64,000 nt of DNA from CAYTGR01 sp964437445 (GTDB taxonomy: Bacteria > Chloroflexota > Anaerolineae > B4-G1 > SLSP01). Below, in pieces: positions 39,611 through 47,781 of this stretch (position 1 is its first letter; every line of letters starts with the position of its first letter). The position numbers and the translations under genes were made by a program. Location of the stretch: positions 25,709 to 89,708 of the forward strand of contig CAYTGR010000011.1 of NCBI GenBank assembly GCA_964437445.1, in the 5' to 3' direction. The notes under the pieces were generated by a model. The model saw only the letters and a program-made list of their open reading frames with translations. It did no database searches and was not told the origin of the DNA.

Positions 39611-40891
39611 ATGAATCGCACGCGCTGGATTTTCGCAGGCATTTTGTTGGTGGCGTTGTTGATTGTCGTCGGAGCGCTGATCTGGCGGGCCGTTCAATCG
39701 TCCTCCAGCGGCGGCCCCGCCGGGGGCGGCGGCGACAGCGGGTTGACGGTGGAGAAGCCCGCTTCTCTCACCGTCCGGGTGATCACCGCCCTGCCGGTGG
39801 AGCCATGGGTGCGGGAATCCGCCCAGGCCTTCAACGCGACCAAGCCCACGTTGGACGGCGTTCCCATCCAGGTAGAGATCACCGGGATGGACGGGCTGAC
39901 GGCACTGGGCCGCTGGGATCGCAACGAATTTGGGGCGCTGCCCGCCGATAAGACGCTGGAACAGCTGACCGACGCCGAGAAAGCGGCACTGACCAAGTTC
40001 CCGACGGTCTGGATCCCCGATAACCGCTATCTGGTGGAACTGGCTAACGCTTCGTACAAGGAACGGTTGGGCCGCGACGTCTTCCTGACCGACGGGGAGT
40101 ACCGCGCCCGGCCCATCGCCATCAGCCTCTTCACCTGGGGCATCTACGAGAGCCGGGCCCGCACCTTGCAAAACCACTTCGGCGCGGTGACCTGGAGTTC
40201 CATCCACGATGCCGCCATCGCCAAAGGTGGCTGGCCGGAGATCGGCGGCGACCCGGCGTGGGGATACTTCAAGCTGGTGGTGCCCAATCCCAACAAGAAC
40301 GTCGGCGGCCTTTCGGCGATGATCGCCGCGGCGGGCGAGTATTACAGCAAGACCGAGATCACCACCGGCGACATCACCAATCCGGCGTTCCAGACCTGGT
40401 TGGGTGAGCTGATGGGCTCCGTGACCGACTTCAGCAGCGCCAGCGCCTACACCGCCGAGGACTTCGCGCTGTTCGGTTACAGTGTCGGTGACGGCGGCCA
40501 GCTGCTGGAAAGCGACCTGCTGCAAAACATGCAGGGCATTGTCACCCGCTGGGAAGACCCGCTCCTGCTCTACTACCCGCGCTACGTCACCTGGTTTGAT
40601 TTTCCCTTTACCGTCTGGATGGGGCCGGAGACGACCGCGTTGGAGAAAAATGCGGCGCTGGAATTTGAGAAGTTCCTGCTCTCCGACGCCCAGCAGCAAG
40701 CGGCGCTCGCCTACGGTCTGCGCCCGGCCAACCCGGCCATCCCGCTGGACGCCACTCCCGCAAGCCTGTTCAGCAAGTGGAAGGACCGGGGGGTACAGCT
40801 GGTGGTGCCGCGCGCCGACGCCATGCGCAATCCCGACCGGGACGTGCTGCTGGCGCTGCTGCGCTGGTTTGACCTGAACGTAGCGAAGTAA
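39611..40891 (+). CDS. membrane-anchored substrate-binding-protein-like sensor
   Basis: A 426-residue extracytoplasmic protein: an N-terminal helix (WIFAGILLVALLIVVGALIW) as anchor, a Gly/Ser linker, then a type 2 periplasmic-binding fold with VRVITALPVEPWVRESAQAF, FPTVWIPDNRYLVELAN and ALEFEKFLLSDAQQQAAL near the end. No transporter permease is adjacent, so it probably senses a ligand for the kinase system. TTG 39593 is an alternative start; ATG 39611 with GAGGAAGAG upstream is preferred. Confidence 0.78.
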   Translation: MNRTRWIFAGILLVALLIVVGALIWRAVQSSSSGGPAGGGGDSGLTVEKPASLTVRVITALPVEPWVRESAQAFNATKPTLDGVPIQVEITGMDGLTALGRWDRNEFGALPADKTLEQLTDAEKAALTKFPTVWIPDNRYLVELANASYKERLGRDVFLTDGEYRARPIAISLFTWGIYESRARTLQNHFGAVTWSSIHDAAIAKGGWPEIGGDPAWGYFKLVVPNPNKNVGGLSAMIAAAGEYYSKTEITTGDITNPAFQTWLGELMGSVTDFSSASAYTAEDFALFGYSVGDGGQLLESDLLQNMQGIVTRWEDPLLLYYPRYVTWFDFPFTVWMGPETTALEKNAALEFEKFLLSDAQQQAALAYGLRPANPAIPLDATPASLFSKWKDRGVQLVVPRADAMRNPDRDVLLALLRWFDLNVAK

Positions 40892-40906
40892 TAAGTGAGG
40901 TAGCGT

Positions 40907-42649
40907 ATGAATCGCACCCAAACACAAACCGGCCTGATCATAGCCGGGATGATCGTGGCGTTTGTCTGTATCTGCGGGATTCTGATCCTGACGGTCGGCG
41001 GAAACTGGCTGAATTCCCTCGGCCGCGGCACAACTCCCCAGCCAGGTAGCCCGGTCACCTGGGCAGCCGACAGCGCCGATCTGACCGTAGCCGTTGCGCC
41101 GGGCATGGCGCCGCTCTTCAACCAATTCGCCGATCAGTTCAACCGCCAGCAGCTGAAAACTTCCGACGGTCAGCTGATGCAGATCAAGCCGTTGACCTTA
41201 GCCCCCAATCAGATGGTGGAGCAGAGCCTCGGCGCGCCGGCCTTCCAGGCCATCGCCCCAGACAGCAGCCTCTGGTTGGGCCAAATTGAGCAACGGTGGG
41301 CCGCCGCTCATGCCGAGTCGGAAACCACCGCGCTCATCCCCATCGGCACCCGCCGGGTGGGCACTCCCGTGCGCTACGCCGTCAGTCCTATCGTCATCGC
41401 CGCCTGGGAAAACGTCGCCCGCGACCTGGGTTGGCCGGAGAAACCGGTCGGCTGGCGCACGATCCAACGCCGGGCAACCGAGGACCCCAATTTCAAGTGG
41501 AACCATCCCAGCACCGGCCACGCCAGCGGGATGCTGGCCACGCTCGCCGAATTCTACGCCGGGGCCGGGCTGACCCGCGATCTGACGCCGGAAGCGGCGA
41601 AGAAGCAGGATACGTTAGACTATGTCCGCGCAGTGGAGGCGACCATCCGTTTCTACGGCGAAGGTGAGGACGTCATCGTGCAAAAACTGGCCGAGCAGGG
41701 CCAGAATTTTTTAGACGCCTTCGTGACGCAGGAGCAGACGGTCATCGCCTGGAACCAGGCCCACCCGGATAAGCCCCTTGTAGCGCTTTACCCGGCGGAA
41801 GGGACCCTCTGGGCCGATCACCCGTTCACACTGCTGGAGCTGGGCGGTAACGGTGAGACTGCCGTCACCGACAACCAGCGCCGCACGTTCCAGGCGTTTG
41901 TGGAGTTTCTGACCTCCGCTGAAGTGCAAAAGCAGGTATTGGCGGCGGGCTACCGGCCTGCCGACCTGAGCCTCAAGCTGGACGAAGCGGGCAGCCCCTT
42001 CGCCGGCACCAGCGCCGTGGACTGGCGCCAACCGCAGACGACGTTGCAAATTCCCTCCCCGGCGGTGGTGGAGGTGGTGCAAAATGTCTGGTGGTACACC
42101 AAAAAGCCTACCAACGTGATCCTGGTGGTGGATACCAGTGGCAGCATGCAGGGACAGAAGATCGCCCGCACCCGCGAAGCGCTGCAGGCCTTCGTCGCCC
42201 AGATTCAGGGGCCACGCGATCAGGTGGGGCTTCTGGAATTCAGCAGCGGGACCAAGAGTTCCATCCCGCTGCAACCCCTGGACGAGCAAAAACGGGCCAC
42301 ACTCATGGCCAAAATTGATGCGCTGGAAGCGGGCGGCGAAACGGCGTTGATTGACGCTGTCATCAAAAGCTACGACACGCTGCTGGTCAACGGCGACCCC
42401 AGCGCCATCAATGCGCTCGTCGTCATGACCGATGGCAATGAAAACGCCAGTGCCGGGACGCTAAACGATCTCCAGCAGCGCTTTCAGAAGGCCGACCGCA
42501 TCCCGGTGGTCATCTTCACCATCGCCTTCGGCAAGGATGCCGATGAGGAGCTGTTGATGCAGATCGCCGAGCTGGGTAACGGCCAGTTCCGCCGGGCCGA
42601 TGAGACCGACATCAAAGAGCTGTACCAGATCATCTCAACATATTTCTAA
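40907..42649 (+). CDS. membrane-anchored binding-protein/vWA fusion
   Basis: A 580-residue protein that joins two domains. After an anchor helix (10-30), residues 55-385 form a substrate-binding fold like that of the preceding protein (LTVAVAPGMAPLFNQFADQF, AFQAIAPDSSLWLG, FQAFVEFLTSAEVQKQVL). Residues 400-580 form a vWA domain with MIDAS DTSGS (409-413), GGETALIDAV and VVMTDGNENASAG. Ligand binding outside the cell could thus be linked to vWA-mediated assembly. It starts 15 bases after its neighbour. Confidence 0.85.
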   Translation: MNRTQTQTGLIIAGMIVAFVCICGILILTVGGNWLNSLGRGTTPQPGSPVTWAADSADLTVAVAPGMAPLFNQFADQFNRQQLKTSDGQLMQIKPLTLAPNQMVEQSLGAPAFQAIAPDSSLWLGQIEQRWAAAHAESETTALIPIGTRRVGTPVRYAVSPIVIAAWENVARDLGWPEKPVGWRTIQRRATEDPNFKWNHPSTGHASGMLATLAEFYAGAGLTRDLTPEAAKKQDTLDYVRAVEATIRFYGEGEDVIVQKLAEQGQNFLDAFVTQEQTVIAWNQAHPDKPLVALYPAEGTLWADHPFTLLELGGNGETAVTDNQRRTFQAFVEFLTSAEVQKQVLAAGYRPADLSLKLDEAGSPFAGTSAVDWRQPQTTLQIPSPAVVEVVQNVWWYTKKPTNVILVVDTSGSMQGQKIARTREALQAFVAQIQGPRDQVGLLEFSSGTKSSIPLQPLDEQKRATLMAKIDALEAGGETALIDAVIKSYDTLLVNGDPSAINALVVMTDGNENASAGTLNDLQQRFQKADRIPVVIFTIAFGKDADEELLMQIAELGNGQFRRADETDIKELYQIISTYF

Positions 42650-42698
42650 AGTAAGCGTCCATTGCATCAGCAAACGGATCACGCAATAAGGGGAACCC

Positions 42699-43511
42699 TT
42701 GGCTTCTATCCGTCAGACCATTGAATCTAAAATCCGGGGCGCCGCCATCCAATACGCAATTTTCCAATGGGAGAGTGCCCTGGTGCTGGCTGGCACGCTG
42801 GTAGTCACGGTTTTATGGCCACACCCCTTCCCCTGGTGGCCCTGGTGGGGCTGGCCGGCACTGGGACTGATCGGCTGGGCGGCGCTGATTTATGGCAGCC
42901 TGACCGATCCACACACCCATGCCAAGCTCTGGCTGGAGCTTTTCCAGCAGCAGCTGGATCCAAAATTGATTCAAGATGCGGCGTTGCGCCGGCAATTTCA
43001 GACGGGGTTGGATTACCAACGGCGGTTAGAGATAGCGGTGCAACAACAGCATGCCACGGAGCTGCGCCCCTGGCTGGAGACTGCCGCCGACCGGCTGGCC
43101 GACTGGCTGAGCGCTTTCTACGCGCTGGCCGTGCGGGTAGACGCGACGCGCCGGGAGCCGCAGGTGGCCGAGGCGCGCACCAGCCTGCCGCAAGAGATTG
43201 AGACGCTGGCCTCGCGCCGCCGCTTTGAGCGCAACCCGCAGGCGCTCCTGCGGTTGGGCGAATCTGTGGAGGGGCTGGGGAAACGCTGGGAAGCGCTGCG
43301 CCAGTTGGAAGCTCAGCTCCATCAGGGCACCCGGCTGCTGGAGCGCAGTCTGGCCGGGTTGCCGGCGCTCTACGCCCAGCTGACGGTGGTCACGGCGGCA
43401 GACGTGGCCGCCGGCCGCGGCGCCCCGTTAGAGGCGACGCTCCAGGCCCAGTCCGGCGCGTTGATCGCCGTGGAGCAGGGGATCGCGCAAGTGGTACAGG
43501 AAATAGTATGA
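42699..43511 (+). CDS. membrane-anchored helical protein of unknown function
   Basis: A 270-residue protein. Two adjacent hydrophobic segments (SALVLAGTLVVTVLWP and GWPALGLIGWAALIYGSL, residues about 25-68) separated by a Trp/Pro-rich turn precede a 200-residue helical, coiled-coil-like domain with many Gln, Arg and Leu. TTG 42699 is the apparent start, preceded by AAGGGGAACCC. I do not recognise the family. Its stop overlaps an upstream in-frame start of the following gene, so it belongs to the same transcript. Confidence 0.65.
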   Translation: MASIRQTIESKIRGAAIQYAIFQWESALVLAGTLVVTVLWPHPFPWWPWWGWPALGLIGWAALIYGSLTDPHTHAKLWLELFQQQLDPKLIQDAALRRQFQTGLDYQRRLEIAVQQQHATELRPWLETAADRLADWLSAFYALAVRVDATRREPQVAEARTSLPQEIETLASRRRFERNPQALLRLGESVEGLGKRWEALRQLEAQLHQGTRLLERSLAGLPALYAQLTVVTAADVAAGRGAPLEATLQAQSGALIAVEQGIAQVVQEIV

Positions 43512-43546
43512 GCTACGATTTATTTTCTCTAAGGAGATGGCAGAGC

Positions 43547-44692
43547 ATGAAACGCACAGCCCTGATTTTGCTGATCATCGTCGGCCTGGTGCTGACCGGG
43601 TGCGGCGGCGGTAAGGGAGGCGGCACGCCGACCAAGGGCGAGCTCATCATTTTTGTAGCGGTGCCGTTAAGTGGTTTCCAGGCTAACGGTGGCCAAACCG
43701 TGCTTGGCGGCGTGCGGTTAGCGGCCGCGGAGCTCAACCGCAGCGGGGGACTGTTGGGGTACAAGGTCGTGGTCCAGCCGCTGGACGACGAATCCGATAG
43801 CGACGTGGCCGTTGCCAACGTAGAAAAGATCAAAGAGGCACTCAACAGTGGCCAAAAGGTGCTCGCCATCATCGGCCACCTCAACAGCGGCCAGACGCTG
43901 GCAGCGATGGAGCTCTACAAAGACCTGCCCTTGATCGTCATCACTCCCACCGCCTCCGAACAAAGCCTTTCGCAAAAAGGCTACACCAACTTCTTCCGTG
44001 TCAACGCGAGTGACAACGTGCAGGCCGCCGTGGATGCCCGCTTCCTGGCCGAGAAATTGGGAGCGAAACGGGTGGCCGTCCTCTTCAACAACACTGAGTA
44101 CGGGCGTGGGCTGGCCGCCTCGCTGGTCAAGGAGTTGCAAGCTAAAGGGGTGCAGGTCGTCACTCAGATTGAGGTAGAAGAGGGCCAAAGCCGCTACGAC
44201 AAGGAAGTGCCACAGGTGCAGGCCGCCAGTCCCGACGCGATCTTTTACGCCGGGTACGAGATTGAGACGCCCTACCTGCGGGCGGCCCTCGTCGGTGCGG
44301 GTGTGACCGTCCCGATGCTGGCGAGCGACGGCGCCTTCCTGGCGGCGACGATTGACGAAGCCGGTGGCACGGCGGAAGGGCTTTACGTCAGCGCCTTTGC
44401 TCCCAGCCCCAAAACGATCGCCGATCAAAAATGGATTGAGGGGTATCAGGCAGTGGAATATCGCAACCCCGATACCTATTCGGTCAACGGTTACGTCGCC
44501 ATGCAGGTGCTGGCCGAGGGTGTACGCCAGGCCAAGTCGTTAGAGGCCCCCGCCATCGCCAACGCCCTGCGCCAGGATACCATCAAAACGCTGCTCAACG
44601 ACCTGCGCTACCAGCCCACCGGCGATCTGGTGGAGCCCAAAATCTGGATCTACCAGGTGCAGGGCAACGAGTTCCAGCAGGTGCAATGGTAA
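43547..44692 (+). CDS. lipoprotein with branched-chain-amino-acid-binding (type 1 PBP) fold
   Basis: A 381-residue surface lipoprotein: signal peptide MKRTALILLIIVGLVLTGC with Cys19, then a Leu/Ile/Val-binding-protein fold shown by FVAVPLSGFQANGGQTVLGG, AIIGHLNSGQTLAAMELYKD and VAVLFNNTEYGRGLAASLVK. No LivH/M/F/G genes are near, so it probably acts as a receptor. ATG 43547 is chosen because the signal peptide begins there and AAGGAG lies upstream. It ends the TerY-type block. Confidence 0.88.
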   Translation: MKRTALILLIIVGLVLTGCGGGKGGGTPTKGELIIFVAVPLSGFQANGGQTVLGGVRLAAAELNRSGGLLGYKVVVQPLDDESDSDVAVANVEKIKEALNSGQKVLAIIGHLNSGQTLAAMELYKDLPLIVITPTASEQSLSQKGYTNFFRVNASDNVQAAVDARFLAEKLGAKRVAVLFNNTEYGRGLAASLVKELQAKGVQVVTQIEVEEGQSRYDKEVPQVQAASPDAIFYAGYEIETPYLRAALVGAGVTVPMLASDGAFLAATIDEAGGTAEGLYVSAFAPSPKTIADQKWIEGYQAVEYRNPDTYSVNGYVAMQVLAEGVRQAKSLEAPAIANALRQDTIKTLLNDLRYQPTGDLVEPKIWIYQVQGNEFQQVQW

Positions 44693-45019
44693 GGCGTGAA
44701 GCGTGAAACGTGAAGCGTGAAACGTGAAATTCGAGTAATTTATGGCAAGCTGTTTAAAAAACTGGTTTTAGGCACTCTCCCATGAAAGCCGGATTTACAG
44801 AGATCGCAGAGTTGTGTAGGCAAATCCGAAATCTGAAATCCCGAATCCGAAATTAGTTCTGGCAGGCGGCCGGCTTTCATGGGTGCGCCTGATGGCGGGC
44901 AGGACCATCAGGCGCGACTCCCGCACATGCTGGAATTCAAGCTTATTTCGCCCTCCCAAGAATTTACAGGCGTGCCATTGCAAAGTTTCAGCGGGCTTTC
45001 ACAGAAGGACTCATAAGCC
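44693..45019. other. intergenic region with word repeats and inverted repeats
   Basis: A 327-base gap. It opens with GTGAAGCGTGAAACGTG words (44694-44729). A perfect 14-bp inverted repeat (CCCATGAAAGCCGG at 44779-44792, inverse at 44870-44883) brackets 77 bases of CCGAAATCTGAAATCCCG-type words, and a hairpin with 11-bp arms (44885-44895 / 44905-44915) follows. No gene is supported. Confidence 0.65.
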
Positions 45020-45556
45020 ATGCGCCCCTGGAAAACGCTGGCCCGCCGGACGCTGGTATCGCCTAGCAAATTCCTCACCGTGGAAGCCCACACCGTCCAG
45101 TTGCCCGACGGGCAAATCATTGACGATTGGCCCTGGGTCATCACCCCTGACTACGTGATTGTGGTCGCCGTTACCGCCGGGGGAGAGTTCCTTTGCTTTC
45201 GGCAGAGCAAATATGCCGTGGAGGGGCTTTCCCTGGCGCCGCCGGGCGGCTATCTGGAGCCAGGCGAGGAGCCGTTAAGCGGCGCGCAACGGGAGTTGCT
45301 GGAGGAAACCGGCTACGTCGCCCCGGAGTGGCTGGAGCTGGGGCACTACCCCGTGGACGGCAATCGTGGCGCGGGGACGGCCCATTTCTTCCTGGCGCGC
45401 CACGCCCAACCAGTGACCGGGCGCTGCGCCGACGATTTGGAGGAACAAGAGCTCCTGCTCCTCAGTCGGGCGGAGCTGGAAGCGGCGCTGACGGCCGGCC
45501 AGTTCAAGGTGCTGCCCTGGATGGCGATTGTGGCCCTGGCACTCCGCTACGTTTGA
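45020..45556 (+). CDS. NUDIX hydrolase
   Basis: A 178-residue hydrolase of nucleoside-diphosphate-linked compounds. The Nudix box is complete: G77-x5-E83-x7-REL-x-EE-x-G (GYLEPGEEPLSGAQRELLEE then TGY). The N-terminal strand pattern with LPDGQIIDDWPWV and FRQSKYAVEGLSL is close to ADP-ribose pyrophosphatases, which is a guess at substrate. A weak AGAAGGACTCATAAGCC leader precedes the ATG. Apparently a single-gene unit. Confidence 0.92.
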   Translation: MRPWKTLARRTLVSPSKFLTVEAHTVQLPDGQIIDDWPWVITPDYVIVVAVTAGGEFLCFRQSKYAVEGLSLAPPGGYLEPGEEPLSGAQRELLEETGYVAPEWLELGHYPVDGNRGAGTAHFFLARHAQPVTGRCADDLEEQELLLLSRAELEAALTAGQFKVLPWMAIVALALRYV

Positions 45557-45615
45557 CACCGCTATCATACCCGGTGCTCACGGCCGCGCACCAGCAGGGG
45601 GATGAAAACAGGTTC

Positions 45616-45662
45616 GTAGTGACGCGCTTCAGCGCGGCTCAGACGGCGCTAAAGCGTCTCAC
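45616..45662 (-). repeat. dispersed palindromic GCGCTTTAGCGCC element (copy 1, inverted)
   Basis: GTAGTGACGCGCTTCAGCGC, then GGCTCAGACGGCGCTAAAGC and GTCTCAC: the reverse complement of the element at 63967-64000, with which it shares the same core words. It lies in the gap between the NUDIX and ABC genes, together with another small palindrome-like stretch around 45700-45735. Confidence 0.75.
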
Positions 45663-45772
45663 ACCAACTCAGGTCGTAACGCCCTTCAACGTGTAGAACG
45701 ACGTAGAGACGCCCTGCCAGAGCGTCTCTACGGGATTCATCTGCGAATAGGGGAGCCGTCTCGCTGCCGCCC

Positions 45773-46477
45773 TCAATCGGCCGGCGGATGGCCGTTCCGT
45801 TTCACCTCGTTGACCACCCGCCCGTCCCGCAGGTAGACCGTCCGGTCGGTCTGTTCCGCCACGCGGGGATCGTGGGTCACAATGATAAACGTCTGCCCCT
45901 CTTTGTTGAGCGCCCGCAGCAGCGCGATGATCTCATCGCCGGCCTTGCTATCCAGATTGCCGGTCGGCTCGTCGGCCAGGACGATGGCCGGGCGGTTGAC
46001 CAGGGCGCGGGCCACCGCCACGCGCTGCTGCTGCCCGCCGGAGAGCTCCAGCGGGCGGTGATGCTGCCGGTCGCCCAACCCCACATGCTCCAACAACGCC
46101 GCGGCCCGCTCGCGCGCGGCCTTGCCGCTGATATCGGCATACCGCAGTGGCAGCATCACGTTCTCCAGTGCGGTCAGATGCGCCAGCAGATGATATTGCT
46201 GAAAGACAAAGCCAATCTTCTCCCGGCGGATTTTCGGCTGTTGGGAGGGCGATAACTTCGTCAGGTCCACCCCATCCAGCACCACCACCCCTTCGGTGGG
46301 ACGATCCATGCAGCCCAGGACGTTGAGCAACGTGGATTTGCCGCTGCCGGAAGGCCCCATCACCGAGATAAACTCACCAGCCTCAATTACCAGGTCCAGT
46401 CCTTGCAACGCGGCGACCTGAACGGTCCCCATCGGATAGGTCTTGACCAGCCCATGTGCCTCTACTATGGGTGCCAT
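45773..46477 (-). CDS. MacB/LolD-type ABC transporter ATP-binding protein
   Basis: A 234-residue ATPase: Walker A GPSGSGKST (41-49), Q-loop in FVFQQYHLLAHL, signature LSGGQQQRVAVARAL, Walker B AIVLADEPTGNLD and the switch THD. The MacB/LolD family signature LGCMDRPTEG is present. It is the last gene of a minus-strand operon after the double permease and the adaptor protein, and is preceded by AAGGAGTAGCTT. Confidence 0.94.
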   Translation of the reverse strand: MAPIVEAHGLVKTYPMGTVQVAALQGLDLVIEAGEFISVMGPSGSGKSTLLNVLGCMDRPTEGVVVLDGVDLTKLSPSQQPKIRREKIGFVFQQYHLLAHLTALENVMLPLRYADISGKAARERAAALLEHVGLGDRQHHRPLELSGGQQQRVAVARALVNRPAIVLADEPTGNLDSKAGDEIIALLRALNKEGQTFIIVTHDPRVAEQTDRTVYLRDGRVVNEVKRNGHPPAD

Positions 46478-46566
46478 AAGCTACTCCTTAATGGGTGAGC
46501 AGAGGGTAGAGAGTAGTGAGCCGTCATCAACCCAATGACCCCCACCCCTTACCGCTCACTGTGCTC

Positions 46567-47733
46567 TCACGGCTGTTCCAACGGAATAGTGATCCGCACC
46601 GTCATCCCCCACCGCAGGTCGGGATCGGGCTGATCCAGTGTGATAATGGTCTTGTAGGTCATATCATTGCCGCCGCCGGCCTGCTGCCCGCGCAGAGCGA
46701 TCCCGGCGATATGACCGGCCAGCGTCTTGTCATCAAAGGCGGTGACGACGATACGGGCCTCGTCACCGACCTGGATGCGCGCCATCCCCCACTCGTCCAG
46801 ATCGGTGGTCTCCACCTGCAAGGTGCTCAGGTCGGCGAATGTGACGGCCGGCGCACCGGGCTGGGCCCAATCCAGCGCCTTGAGATGCAGCTGGATGACC
46901 GTCCCGGTGAAAGGTGCCCGTAACGTTGCCGCATCCAGATCAGCCTGCGCCTGGGCGGTCTGTAGCCTGGCCCGCTCCACCTCCTGCTGCAACGTGGGGT
47001 CTACACCCTGTTGCAGCTTCGCCAGTTCCAACCTGGCCCGCTCCACCTCGCCCTCCAGGATGTGCAACTCCTGGCTGCTGGCCGATTGCTCACCACGGGC
47101 ACTCTTGAGCGCTGCCTCGGCGATCTGCCGCTCCTCCCGGGCTTTCTGAAGCCGGTCGTAGTAAGCCTCGCGGGCAAAATCCAGTTGCCACTCAGCGGTC
47201 TTCTGTGCCTCTACCACTGCTTTTTCGGCTTCAGCTTCCTCAGTCTTAGCCCGGTTCAGGTTAATCTCAGCCTGGGTGAGCCCCGGATAGCGGGCCCGCG
47301 CCTGGGTCAGCCGGGCCTCGGCGCTCTGCACCGCTAATTCCGCCTCGCGCAACTGCCGCTCGTGATCCGCTTGGGCCTGCGCCAACCGCTCTTCCGCGAT
47401 GCGCTGGCTCAGCTGCGCCTGGGTCAATGCCTGCTCCAGCTGGGCCGTAGCTAACCGGCCCAAAGGCTCGCCCGCTTTGACCGTGTCGCCCTCCGCCACA
47501 AACCATTCAGTCACCTGGCCGGAAAGCTCAAACGCCAGGGCAGCCCACCGTGCCGGCACGAGCTCGCCGCGCGCCCGGACGGCCAGCTCCGCCGGCGTCC
47601 CGCCCGGCGTCGGCGTGAGCAACGCGGCCATATTGCCGCCCATTTTAGGAGCCAGCAGACTCCCGGCGACGCAGAGCACGATCGCCGCCACCACAATGCC
47701 ACCAATAATCAAAATTAGTTTTTTAGGCTTCAT
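46567..47733 (-). CDS. HlyD/MacA-type membrane-fusion protein
   Basis: A 388-residue adaptor protein. The N-terminal helix (LILIIGGIVVAAIVLCVAGS) anchors it, the biotinyl-lipoyl segment FELSGQVTEWFVAEGDTVKA precedes a long coiled coil of Ala, Glu, Gln and Arg, and the second half of the lipoyl domain appears at ATLRAPFTGTVIQLHLKAL. By family it links the permease to extracytoplasmic parts. ATG 47733 gives 9 bases to AGGAGG; ATG 47739 is closer than normal. Confidence 0.9.
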   Translation of the reverse strand: MKPKKLILIIGGIVVAAIVLCVAGSLLAPKMGGNMAALLTPTPGGTPAELAVRARGELVPARWAALAFELSGQVTEWFVAEGDTVKAGEPLGRLATAQLEQALTQAQLSQRIAEERLAQAQADHERQLREAELAVQSAEARLTQARARYPGLTQAEINLNRAKTEEAEAEKAVVEAQKTAEWQLDFAREAYYDRLQKAREERQIAEAALKSARGEQSASSQELHILEGEVERARLELAKLQQGVDPTLQQEVERARLQTAQAQADLDAATLRAPFTGTVIQLHLKALDWAQPGAPAVTFADLSTLQVETTDLDEWGMARIQVGDEARIVVTAFDDKTLAGHIAGIALRGQQAGGGNDMTYKTIITLDQPDPDLRWGMTVRITIPLEQP

Positions 47734-47781
47734 TGTCATCTACCTCCTCAACCTGTTTTTATCACTTTTCACTGCTCACGC

